Positions 1 through 7,245 of a stretch of DNA of 10,718 nucleotides are shown here, in pieces; the stretch's first letter is position 1, and the number at the start of each line of letters is the position of its first letter. The stretch is from Candidatus Poseidoniaceae archaeon (GTDB lineage: Archaea; Thermoplasmatota; Poseidoniia; Poseidoniales; Poseidoniaceae): assembly GCA_030741455.1 (NCBI GenBank), contig JASLVI010000046.1:1-10718 (forward strand), read 5' to 3'. The position numbers and the translations under genes are program-made. A model generated the notes under the pieces. It saw only the letters and a list, made by a program, of their open reading frames with translations. It was not told the DNA's origin and searched no databases.

Positions 1-1
1 T

Positions 2-1096
2 GAAGTGGTCGTATCTGACAGGAACATCCACTCCTCAATTATCTACCAAGGTGTTGTTGGCGAACTAGGAATCGATACCGTATGCCAAGTCAATTCAGCT
101 TCAATGATTCCAGATCTCGTTTTTTGGATCGATTGCGATCCTGACCGAGCCATCGATCGAATCAAGCATGCAACATTACGAATGAGTTCGGATAAACAAG
201 AATATTTTGAGACACCCGAGATTCAGAAGACAATTCGAAAGGGTTTCCATGACTTGTTTACCGGAGCAGTTGAAGTCGCACCACCATTTGACAAATGCTG
301 TGTTGTTGGACCAATTCTCAACGAGGGTGGATTGGATGAATTGCGGCAAAAACTTCGAAAGGAATTACGTTCTTTTTTCAATCGGAGACCAGCACCCCTC
401 AACGTTGACGATGACAAAGTAGACAGATACTTACTCGACAAATTATCCCATGACGTGCAACAACAAACAAGACTACCTGGCGCTCCAATGGAACGCACCT
501 CAGTCCACATAGGATGGCTGAGTGGACGTTCTCCAGCCCAATGGATGCAAACTGCAGAAGACGAATGGGATTCGAACGAAGCGCGTCAATCCGATGTCCC
601 AAGCAATCCACTCGCTCGATCAAGTTGGTCAATTTTAGGTACGCTCTCACTCATGGCTGGTTCGTGTGAAATTCCACGCTTGCACAAATCATTAGGTCCC
701 CACAGAATGGTGACACAGCGCCATACACAACGCCTTGTGAAATGGCTTGAAGAAGCGAATTGGATTCATCGACAACAAAACCATATCCCTTTTGCTGAAG
801 GCCAAGTGTTCAAACTTCGGGACGCATGGATTGGATTCGCTCGCCTAACCTTGGCCATGTGGCCGTTTCGCGTAGCTCTTTCAACATGGAGGAAGAACAA
901 CCCTGAAGCACCTTGGGAGAAAGCGCTGGAAGATATTCTCAAACACAATAATGCTCAACTCAAGAAAGCAGTGGAGAACACAATCGAGCGTCTACGAATC
1001 TTGACAAGCGGCCATGAAAACTGTCCAGTACCTGAAAATGCTGAACAGTTGCTGGTGTGGTGGTCGATGCCACCGCCCGATCACTCATCTTCCTGA
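2..1096 (+). CDS. tmk: Thymidylate kinase (dTMP kinase), 5'-truncated, with long C-terminal extension
   Basis: This enzyme phosphorylates dTMP to dTDP in the cytosol for DNA synthesis. The window begins inside the gene: the frame is open to the left edge and the P-loop lies outside. The first in-frame GTG (position 5) is therefore probably an internal valine. Numbering from that codon, I see the kinase DR motif with its substrate loop (SDRNIHSSIIYQG, residues 4-16), then PDLVFWIDCDP (36-46), a match to the core beta strand of dTMP kinases, and a LID-like stretch ending in EYFE (66-69). The kinase core should end near residue 128. A further ~235 residues (about 130-363) match nothing I know in Tmk. 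Within them, residues ~206-275 have a spacing of helices and strands that could be a winged helix, which is inference only. The 3' end overlaps the opposing DUF2085-like gene by 16 bases. The kinase call is firm; the role of the extension is unknown. Confidence 0.85.
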   Translation, partial: EVVVSDRNIHSSIIYQGVVGELGIDTVCQVNSASMIPDLVFWIDCDPDRAIDRIKHATLRMSSDKQEYFETPEIQKTIRKGFHDLFTGAVEVAPPFDKCCVVGPILNEGGLDELRQKLRKELRSFFNRRPAPLNVDDDKVDRYLLDKLSHDVQQQTRLPGAPMERTSVHIGWLSGRSPAQWMQTAEDEWDSNEARQSDVPSNPLARSSWSILGTLSLMAGSCEIPRLHKSLGPHRMVTQRHTQRLVKWLEEANWIHRQQNHIPFAEGQVFKLRDAWIGFARLTLAMWPFRVALSTWRKNNPEAPWEKALEDILKHNNAQLKKAVENTIERLRILTSGHENCPVPENAEQLLVWWSMPPPDHSSS

Positions 1097-1800
1097 ACTG
1101 GTCGTTGGAATCGCACGTTTCCTGGCAACTGCACCTGATTTGGCCCACTAAACTTAGTTGGACGAGCACTGTAAGCGGCTGCAAAAAAGAGACCCAGTCC
1201 AAACCCGAAAGGAAGACCCGTAACCAATCTGAGGAATGCCGTTGATTCTCGGTCGGTCAAAAGTTGTGTAAATCCATCCAAAGCCATCGGAACCACACAG
1301 ACCAGACCGATTAAAACGAAGAGCATCGTTCGACGGTTCGATTGATAAATTGGTTTCAATTTCTCATCCGGTAGAATCGATAAGAACGTATCACGAACCG
1401 TCCATCGATTGACTCCGAAGCGAGAATAGATGAATCCTCCTAATGCTAAGCCAGCAAAGATACCGAGATCTCGAACACAGACCGGCATTTGGTTTCCATT
1501 GACAGACCATGAGCGTTCGTGCTTGTTATGACAATTCAAATCTCCAAAAGCGTAAATCGCTGCACTGTAGAAATTTAATTCAGTCCATGTGAAGTTTTGG
1601 TCGTTTTCCTTATGAAAGTCCAGCATATTCGCTCGACCTGACAGCTCAACAATCGTTCCCGATTCAGCAAGCGCTGGAGCGAGAAAGAATGACACGAGAA
1701 AGAAGAAACTAATCCCACCGACCCAGAGTCCTACTTTTTGGTCTCTTGACCGTGATGCAAGACCGTTTCGTTCCATAGAAGGTCCTTCGAATTGAATCAT
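1081..1800 (-). CDS. DUF2085-like predicted membrane protein
   Basis: A 239-residue integral membrane protein of unknown function. Residues 88-121 match the DUF2085 signature: Cys90-His91, Arg96-Ser97-Trp98, then QMPVC with Cys108, Arg110 and GIFAG. Family members usually read CARCTG at this place; here it is CVRDLG, so the second Cys of that pair is Asp111. Hydrophobic segments lie at about 24-46 (possibly a signal anchor, ending APALAES), 112-126, 158-176 and 192-211. The conserved Cys/His pattern hints at metal or redox chemistry, but no function is established. The ATG at 1798-1800 gives the full frame; a second Met at residue 9 is an alternative start. The gene is divergent from the membrane protein at 1853 (52 bases between starts) and tail-to-tail with the thymidylate kinase. 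The polar C-terminal tail (residues 212-239) is probably outside the membrane core. Confidence 0.72.
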   Translation of the reverse strand: MIQFEGPSMERNGLASRSRDQKVGLWVGGISFFFLVSFFLAPALAESGTIVELSGRANMLDFHKENDQNFTWTELNFYSAAIYAFGDLNCHNKHERSWSVNGNQMPVCVRDLGIFAGLALGGFIYSRFGVNRWTVRDTFLSILPDEKLKPIYQSNRRTMLFVLIGLVCVVPMALDGFTQLLTDRESTAFLRLVTGLPFGFGLGLFFAAAYSARPTKFSGPNQVQLPGNVRFQRPVQEDE

Positions 1801-1852
1801 TTAACTCTTGGTTCATCGACGGTTTCTTTTCGTCTTGTTGCATAGACACTTC

Positions 1853-2485
1853 ATGGCGGAGACATCAACCGAGCCGGTTGGTTTGTGGCTTGGTATCCAA
1901 GCAGGCGCTTTTCTAGGATTGTACTTCGGATTTAGTCTTGCGCTCGTTTCAGCTTTAACAAGTCCGGAAGAATTGTTGCGAATCGTCTACCTGATCACCT
2001 TTTTCCCAATGGTTGGGGGCATCCTTCTCGGCCCATTTCTTGCCAGAAGGGAACGTCCTGCTGCCTCAGCAATTCCTCCAATACAACGTACGATGGAATC
2101 TTTGGATGGTATGGACGAAGGACAAGGCAAGTGGAGGATACTGAGTCATGTCCGAAGCGATGGAAGGACCGTCCGTATCGACCTTCATGATTCGAGTCGT
2201 GTCGAGCAGATTCTTGACATTACAACGCCGCTTGCTGATGAATTTCCGGTCCGATACATGGTCGGGCGGGGCGTAGGTGGAAGCCGCCAACCGGAATTAC
2301 GTGCAAAAGTGCTCTCAATTCTCGATCAACAATTTCCCAAAACCAGACAATCAAGATACACATCAGCCATTGAAATTTCGCCTGAATTGCCCGAACGTTT
2401 ACGCAACCAACGAAAAAAAATCAACATGCTTCTTGCGATTTTTTTACCCATTGCAACCTTCCTCGGATGGCTGGAAATGAAGTAA
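1853..2485 (+). CDS. Small membrane protein of unknown function
   Basis: I do not recognise this 210-residue protein. Two hydrophobic helices sit at the N-terminus (about 11-34 and 43-63). A soluble middle of about 125 residues (66-190) follows, with alternating hydrophobic strands (for example WRILSHV, VRIDLHD, FPVRYMVG). A basic stretch (RLRNQRKKI, 182-190) precedes a third helix at 191-207, close to the C-terminus. The layout is a membrane-anchored soluble domain with both ends in the membrane. I chose the ATG at 1853 because the frame upstream (to a TTG at 1808) encodes a His/Arg-rich piece that does not look like protein; no Shine-Dalgarno sequence precedes either. It is divergent from the DUF2085-like gene, and the next gene starts 45 bases after its stop. 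It may be co-expressed with either neighbour, but nothing shows it directly. Confidence 0.7.
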   Translation: MAETSTEPVGLWLGIQAGAFLGLYFGFSLALVSALTSPEELLRIVYLITFFPMVGGILLGPFLARRERPAASAIPPIQRTMESLDGMDEGQGKWRILSHVRSDGRTVRIDLHDSSRVEQILDITTPLADEFPVRYMVGRGVGGSRQPELRAKVLSILDQQFPKTRQSRYTSAIEISPELPERLRNQRKKINMLLAIFLPIATFLGWLEMK

Positions 2486-2489
2486 ACCA

Positions 2490-2519
2490 AACGTCGATTC
2501 ACTTATTTCGATGGACGTT
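2490..2519. promoter_or_regulatory. Inverted repeat around a TATA-like element before the HTH_10 gene
   Basis: AACGTCGAT at 2490-2498 and ATGGACGTT at 2511-2519 form 9-base inverted arms with one mismatch, separated by 12 bases. The spacer holds TTATTT (2503-2508), centred about 25 bases before the ATG at 2531. That is where an archaeal TATA box sits for a leaderless transcript. A protein bound to both arms would occlude TBP, so this reads as a candidate operator, possibly for autoregulation by the HTH_10 protein. It could instead be a hairpin at the 3' end of the upstream membrane-protein transcript. The repeat is seen; the role is inferred. Confidence 0.4.
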
Positions 2520-2530
2520 GAGACTCAACC

Positions 2531-3403
2531 ATGCGGGAGGTTACGTTTTTTTGGCGGGCTGACCGGCTGGGCGCCATTGGCATTGATTCCGTTTTGGAAA
2601 TTGCAAAGCGGATTGAATTCTTGTCCTACATCAAGAGAGTTCCCAAGGATATTCGATGTTTATTCAAAATTCATCTCCAAGAAGGTAAGACGATTGACGA
2701 TCTCAATACCATCGACTCCCTTGATGTATTGGAGGTTGTTCAAGAATCAGAGAACCCAGATGAAGGATCCTTGGTCATTTGTCGAGTAATTCACCCCTTA
2801 CCTTCGCTCAATGCACGGACGAATGGAACCTATGGCGTAGCTGGTTCAAAACTCAATGAAGAAGGTGCAACATACATTCTACAAGGATCTTCCATCAAGT
2901 TGCGTTTGCTTTCTGGTGTTCTTCGTCTCATGGCAAAACCTGATCGAACGAGTGCTCGAACACTCAAATTGACACCTCAAAACCACCAATCCGTGTTGAC
3001 AGAGAAACAACTCAAATTGGCCAAATTTGCTTATGATCGTGGGTATTATGATCTCCCAAAACGGATTAAAATTACAGAACTTGCAGAGCAACTCGGACTT
3101 GCTCGAGCAACCATTTCAGAACATTTGACAAAAATTGAAGGTATTCTCATGGACGATATGTTCTCATCGATGACGGACGTCCGATTGACTCCAGAACAAG
3201 CACGAATCATTGTTGAAACGATGGAAGCGGATATGGACCAAACCGAATCGTATCAAACCGAATCCTTTGCCGGCCTCATCAATCGAATAAAGGAAAATAT
3301 TCTCGATGAAGAGATGCCCGGGAATAACGAAACTGAACTTGAACTCGATGCAAACGAATCACCTGAAAATATCCTCAAACGTATTCAAGACGATATTTCC
3401 TAA
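2531..3403 (+). CDS. HTH_10 (bacterio-opsin-activator type) transcriptional regulator
   Basis: A 290-residue archaeal DNA-binding regulator. Residues ~156-208 match the Bat/HTH_10 domain: LTEKQLKLAKFAYDRGYYDL, then P-K-R, then ELAEQLGLARATISEHLTKI as the helix-turn-helix proper. The N-terminal ~145 residues resemble the ligand or signal-input half found in HTH_10 proteins of other archaea, with alternating strands (for example SLVICRVIHPL, ATYILQG) and no recognisable PAS or GAF motif. The C-terminal ~70 residues are acidic and polar and include a short tandem QTESY/QTESF. The ATG at 2531 has no Shine-Dalgarno sequence but has a TATA-like TTATTT centred 25 bases upstream, which fits leaderless transcription. 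It is the first gene of a probable operon with the methyltransferase-like, HEAT and M61 genes, so it likely regulates them and perhaps itself; targets are not known. Confidence 0.8.
   Translation: MREVTFFWRADRLGAIGIDSVLEIAKRIEFLSYIKRVPKDIRCLFKIHLQEGKTIDDLNTIDSLDVLEVVQESENPDEGSLVICRVIHPLPSLNARTNGTYGVAGSKLNEEGATYILQGSSIKLRLLSGVLRLMAKPDRTSARTLKLTPQNHQSVLTEKQLKLAKFAYDRGYYDLPKRIKITELAEQLGLARATISEHLTKIEGILMDDMFSSMTDVRLTPEQARIIVETMEADMDQTESYQTESFAGLINRIKENILDEEMPGNNETELELDANESPENILKRIQDDIS
3239..3264 (+). repeat. Short direct repeat (CAAACCGAATC twice, 15-base period)
   Basis: The 11-mer CAAACCGAATC occurs at 3239-3249 and again at 3254-3264. The period is 15 bases, so the reading frame is kept. 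It encodes the QTESY/QTESF tandem in the acidic tail of the HTH_10 protein and looks like a small in-frame duplication. Confidence 0.7.
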
Positions 3404-3418
3404 TTCGCTCATGTTTTT

Positions 3419-4387
3419 ATGAGTCAATGCGTTGTCGATACTATGGAGGAGATGAGGTCGCTTCTTGACCGGATATCTAAATCCGGAATCGAAGTCACTC
3501 AATCGGTACGCAAAGCAATGTGCAGCCTTCATCTTGAGCAATTTACGACCTATGATTTCAATGGCTTTTTTCATGACCGGCCCGTTGTGTTCATGGAAAC
3601 AGAAAACGGTGGTGTGAAGACCATCTCAGCACCCCATATGATCGTCACCTTACTTCATCATCTCGAATTAAATCAGGGGCAGGAAGTCCTCGTTGTAGGC
3701 TCGAAAGGAGGATACATGGCTGCGCTTATTGCGAGCATCATCGGCGAAGATGGACGGGTTGTTCTTATCGACCCTTCACCAGAAATTGTACGTCATACTG
3801 CGAATGCACTTGCGGGTTGGCCAACCATTCAACTTCGCCAGGTTGAATCAATTGAGGTTGCACCGATTGAATTACCAGGTGAACTCAACCGAGTTCTGAT
3901 TACTGGAAGTATTGAATCGATACCCAGCTGGATGGAAGAACGTATTGTAGAGGGCGGTTTTGTTCTTGCACCCATCGGAAACAATCACCATCAAGAATTG
4001 ATGAAACTTGAGCGCCAACATGGCGAATTACATCCAACATCGCTTGGACCGGTCTCATTCGGCCCTGTCGACATTCTCGAAAGTGAACCTAAACCACTTT
4101 CAGCGATTGAAATTGCCGACCTCATTGAAACGCTGATTGAGACATGTCACGAGATGGAACTCTGTGAAGCAGAAGATCTCCAACAACTCGGCAACATCGC
4201 TGATGAACTACGACTTATGCAGGATGCTCAAGAAGGTGAACTGGAAGCGTTCATCACAACCCATATGCAGAATTTTGTTCAGTTATGGCCCATGATTCAA
4301 TTGATGTTTGCACCAACACTTGCACGTCCAGGCGATATCGATCAAGATGATTGTAGTGAATTCGATTTCGATGAGTTCAAACCTTGA
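3419..4387 (+). CDS. Protein-L-isoaspartate O-methyltransferase-like protein with altered SAM motif
   Basis: A 322-residue protein whose residues ~30-220 follow the PCMT fold (class I SAM methyltransferase that repairs isoaspartyl residues). The family's substrate-loop motif is intact as TISAPHM (68-74). It is followed by the motif I region EVLVVGSKGGYMAALIA (89-105) and the strand VVLIDPSPE (114-122), whose Asp118 would contact SAM ribose. In true PCMT, motif I reads VLEIGTGSGY; here the acidic residue is Val92 and GTGSG is GSKGG, so SAM binding may be weakened or changed. PVSFGP (211-216) resembles the PCMT C-terminal strand. About 100 helical, acidic residues (223-322) follow, beyond the usual ~210-residue length. 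The ATG at 3419 is 15 bases after the regulator's stop. ATATTT at 3393-3398 could be a weak internal promoter, but co-transcription is more likely. It is either a repair enzyme or a non-catalytic derivative. Confidence 0.75.
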   Translation: MSQCVVDTMEEMRSLLDRISKSGIEVTQSVRKAMCSLHLEQFTTYDFNGFFHDRPVVFMETENGGVKTISAPHMIVTLLHHLELNQGQEVLVVGSKGGYMAALIASIIGEDGRVVLIDPSPEIVRHTANALAGWPTIQLRQVESIEVAPIELPGELNRVLITGSIESIPSWMEERIVEGGFVLAPIGNNHHQELMKLERQHGELHPTSLGPVSFGPVDILESEPKPLSAIEIADLIETLIETCHEMELCEAEDLQQLGNIADELRLMQDAQEGELEAFITTHMQNFVQLWPMIQLMFAPTLARPGDIDQDDCSEFDFDEFKP

Positions 4388-4392
4388 GGTGA
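4386..4392 (+). promoter_or_regulatory. Shine-Dalgarno site for the HEAT-repeat gene
   Basis: GAGGTGA is complementary to the canonical 3' end of archaeal 16S rRNA and lies 4 bases before the ATG at 4397. It overlaps the stop codon of the preceding gene. This is the clearest ribosome-binding site in the window, and it supports both the start choice and translation from a shared mRNA. Confidence 0.75.
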
Positions 4393-4396
4393 ATCG

Positions 4397-5407
4397 ATGG
4401 CCGCAAGTATCCAATCCGCGATTGCGAAATTGAAACATAAGGATATTCGTCAACGACGGCGAGCGGTGAGGATGCTTTTTGATGCAGACGCACACGAGAG
4501 TGTTGAAGCATTCTCACCATTTCTTGAAGATCAAGACGTTTGGTTTCGAAACAAAGCCATCGAAGCCTATCGCCGTTGGGCCCCTGTGCACGCCCCACAC
4601 CTACTCGAACAACTAGCTGAACGGGGCGGTGTTGATGGCCAACGATGTGTGGTTTCTGTTCTTGAAACAATTCAAGATACACAACTCTCTGCTCGACTTT
4701 CACGTCTGTGCCTAAAATGTGAAGATGTTGTTGTAGTTCGAAGAGCAGTACGCCAACTGATAACAACCGAAGAGGTTACGGAAAAGGAATTGAACCAATT
4801 CCAAAACTCAGGCGATTATGCAATTCGAACCTATGCTGCAACGAAGAACAGCGACGTAAATACGCTTCTGAAAATGTTGAAAGATGAGCATCCTGATGTC
4901 CGCAGGCAAGCAGCTACATCGCTGTTGGTGTTGGATTTGGACGCAGACCTCGAATTAAAGCTTCAGAATGCTCTTGAGCATGATGATGCGTTGTGGAAAC
5001 TTGCAATTCCAATCGCACTTCAACAATCACGGGCTAACTTCGTTGATTTGATGACCTCAAAAAGCATGGCACAACAAAGATTCCTCATTCAAACGCTCAA
5101 GGAAATGGTTGGCGAAGCAGATGATCCTCGTCTACGAATGCTCATGGATGGAGATGGAATTTCCCTTGTCGCTCGATGGCTTGTTGGTCGAAACGATGAA
5201 AAAAGCGACCTATTAAGAAACGAATTACTGTTTGATGAACGGGTTGATAGCATCGATAAATCCAGATTATTGGAACGGTTGTTGCATCGTCAAAACGAGT
5301 CATCGATTCAAGATCTTGCAACGAAATTGATTGAGAATTCCACAGATGAACTCATCTTGAGTGCAGCACAGAACCTATACACTTCTTCGACCAACAGCGA
5401 AACATGA
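4397..5407 (+). CDS. HEAT-repeat protein
   Basis: A 336-residue, almost wholly helical, soluble protein built of HEAT-like repeats. The clearest units are residues ~14-35 (HKDIRQRRRAVRMLFDA), 43-62 (LEDQDVWFRNKAIEAYRRW) and 160-180 (MLKDEHPDVRRQAATSLLVL), each with the typical D-x-x-V-R/W-x-x-A pattern between paired helices. Weaker repeats fill the rest. Such proteins are usually scaffolds for protein binding. I see no catalytic motif, and the E-Z/phycobilin-lyase type of HEAT protein has no supporting context here. Its start is fixed by the Shine-Dalgarno site at 4386-4392. The stop codon overlaps the start of the M61 peptidase gene as ATGA (5404-5407), so the two are probably translationally coupled and may interact. 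The partner is inferred only from this coupling. Confidence 0.78.
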   Translation: MAASIQSAIAKLKHKDIRQRRRAVRMLFDADAHESVEAFSPFLEDQDVWFRNKAIEAYRRWAPVHAPHLLEQLAERGGVDGQRCVVSVLETIQDTQLSARLSRLCLKCEDVVVVRRAVRQLITTEEVTEKELNQFQNSGDYAIRTYAATKNSDVNTLLKMLKDEHPDVRRQAATSLLVLDLDADLELKLQNALEHDDALWKLAIPIALQQSRANFVDLMTSKSMAQQRFLIQTLKEMVGEADDPRLRMLMDGDGISLVARWLVGRNDEKSDLLRNELLFDERVDSIDKSRLLERLLHRQNESSIQDLATKLIENSTDELILSAAQNLYTSSTNSET

Positions 5408-7245
5408 CAGGTTCCGGTGTTGTGTTTCGTGTAGTGGCAACCTCTGCAGGCAATCAACGATTACGTGTTGAAATCGAAGTCAGCGCCCCATTTACATCGC
5501 CTTCGTTGAAACTCTCATTCCCTCGATGGGTTCCTGGTTCGTATTTTCTGCGTGAACCGATACAACACGTCTCACATTTGGAAGCCAATGATGAAGTTGG
5601 TAATCCACTCAAAGTGATACGTAAAGAGGTTGATTCAATCGTCATCAAGGATGTACGATCCGTTGAAAAGATTCGAATCAGTTATTTGCTTCTCTGCGTT
5701 GATAACACCGTCCGGTCAAATCATTTTGATGAGACGCATCTTCACCTTATGCCTCCATTTACATGGTTCCTACCCGTTTCTGGAATTAACATGAATCGCA
5801 TGAACATGTCACATCAAGTCGAATTCATCTTGCCAGCCTCATGGAATGTTTCGACGCAGTTGAACCTTCAACAAGTGCAAGAACGTGACGGTGCCCAGCT
5901 GCATTCATTTGTCGCAGAACATCGTGATGCTCTCCTAGATGGCATTGCGGAGTGCAATGAAAATGAGATCCATGAGTTCACCGTAGATGGTCGCCAGCAC
6001 TCACTGCATTACTGGGATGCGGGAGGGCATGCTCCCAATGAAGTTATGTTGCAACGTTTCATCAGCGACATGAAAAGTATCATTGCAGAGCATCATGCCC
6101 TTTTCGGACCCCTCGAAGAACCATACCATACAATCCTGCACCTCACCGATGGAGGACGCGGAGGACTTGAGCACACCAATTCTCAAACATCGATGGTACC
6201 TCGTACTGCCCTTCACCCAGGTCATGTTGAAGAGTATAGGGATCTCGTTAGCCTCTTCAGCCATGAATACGTGCACCAATGGAACGTGAAACGTCTACGA
6301 CCGAAACGATTCATCGATTATGATTTGCAACGTGAAGTCAATACTGACCTCCTTTGGTGGTTTGAGGGTGCAACTTCGTGGATTGGCGACATTTTGTGCT
6401 TACGTTCAGGAGCATGGAGCCCAGAGGATTACTTCGCAGATATGAAACGTAAACTCAAGCGCCATCATACTCGCAGTGGTTCTTCATGTCAAGCACTATG
6501 TGAAGCGAGTCATGAGGCATGGATTCACCTCTATAGAAGCCATGCCCACTCTAGGGAAACACAAATATCGTATTACCTTGAAGGTGAATTAGCAATCTTT
6601 GCATTGGATGCTGAATTAAGGAAACGTTCCAAAGGTGCGACAGGTGTATGCGATCTAATGAAGGTCATGTATGAGAAACACAACATCTACGTCGAAGATG
6701 AATCGATGAGAGGGGTTCAATACAACGATATTCGAAAAGCATTGACGTCATTGCCTGGTGGGCGACGTCTTGGAATATTCCTCGATCAGATAACAAAAGA
6801 GGCCGGAAATCTTGACTTAGACAAGGCATTCTCAACCTTTTCATTGAATTACAAACCATCTGCTGACGTTGAACGAAAAGCAGGAACTGAAAGCGTTGTT
6901 TGGGAAAACTTTGCGCAGGGTTGGCTTGGCGTCCATGTTCGTTCTCAAGGAAACAAATTGAAGGTGACCAGCCATATGCAAAACTCCCCTGCTCGCGAGC
7001 ATCTCCAGGTTGGAGACGAACTCATCGCTATCGACACATTACGTGTTGCCAATGCTGAACAATTGAAATCCTGCCTCAAGGGCAAGGTAGGCACTTCTGT
7101 CCGCGTAATGTATGCGAGAAATTCTGTCATCCGCAACTGCGTCATCGATGTTCTCCTTGAACCGAAGTATCCATCTGTCACCACAAGCGACGGGAATCGA
7201 TTATGGAAATCTACGATTCGTTCTCGCCAGGTTGACTCGGCGTAA
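5404..7245 (+). CDS. M61-family (glycyl) aminopeptidase with C-terminal PDZ domain
   Basis: A 613-residue zinc metallopeptidase of family M61, whose characterised members remove N-terminal glycine or alanine. The order is an N-terminal beta domain (about 1-190), the thermolysin-like catalytic domain (about 200-490) and a PDZ domain (about 506-590). I see the substrate-binding GGLEH (253-257) and the zinc site HEYVH (287-291) within SHEYVHQWNVKRLRP. WWFEGATSW supplies Glu321 as the probable third ligand, and YYLEGELAIFALDAELRKR (390-408) is a family hallmark. The PDZ part contains GWLGVHV and VGDELIAIDTLRV. There is no signal peptide or membrane helix, so it is probably cytosolic, unlike exported bacterial relatives. 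It is the last gene of the regulator-methyltransferase-HEAT operon and overlaps the HEAT gene by 4 bases. Its 3' end overlaps the opposing SerK-like gene by 35 bases. All catalytic residues appear present. Confidence 0.9.
   Translation: MTGSGVVFRVVATSAGNQRLRVEIEVSAPFTSPSLKLSFPRWVPGSYFLREPIQHVSHLEANDEVGNPLKVIRKEVDSIVIKDVRSVEKIRISYLLLCVDNTVRSNHFDETHLHLMPPFTWFLPVSGINMNRMNMSHQVEFILPASWNVSTQLNLQQVQERDGAQLHSFVAEHRDALLDGIAECNENEIHEFTVDGRQHSLHYWDAGGHAPNEVMLQRFISDMKSIIAEHHALFGPLEEPYHTILHLTDGGRGGLEHTNSQTSMVPRTALHPGHVEEYRDLVSLFSHEYVHQWNVKRLRPKRFIDYDLQREVNTDLLWWFEGATSWIGDILCLRSGAWSPEDYFADMKRKLKRHHTRSGSSCQALCEASHEAWIHLYRSHAHSRETQISYYLEGELAIFALDAELRKRSKGATGVCDLMKVMYEKHNIYVEDESMRGVQYNDIRKALTSLPGGRRLGIFLDQITKEAGNLDLDKAFSTFSLNYKPSADVERKAGTESVVWENFAQGWLGVHVRSQGNKLKVTSHMQNSPAREHLQVGDELIAIDTLRVANAEQLKSCLKGKVGTSVRVMYARNSVIRNCVIDVLLEPKYPSVTTSDGNRLWKSTIRSRQVDSA

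Noticed and set aside
1057..1245. Short frame across the junction of the kinase and DUF2085-like genes
   Set aside because: It is covered by two supported genes, one in another frame and one on the other strand, and shows no motif.
1808..1852. Upstream TTG start for the three-helix membrane protein
   Set aside because: The 15 extra residues are His/Arg/Phe-rich and unlike the following protein; the ATG at 1853 gives a normal N-terminus before the first helix.
2511..2789. Frame of 92 codons starting inside the inverted repeat
   Set aside because: It overlaps the HTH_10 gene in another frame, and the product shows no domain.
4377..4766. Open frame of 129 codons on the minus strand
   Set aside because: It is entirely antisense to the HEAT-repeat gene, which has its own Shine-Dalgarno site and clear repeats; the product has no recognisable feature.
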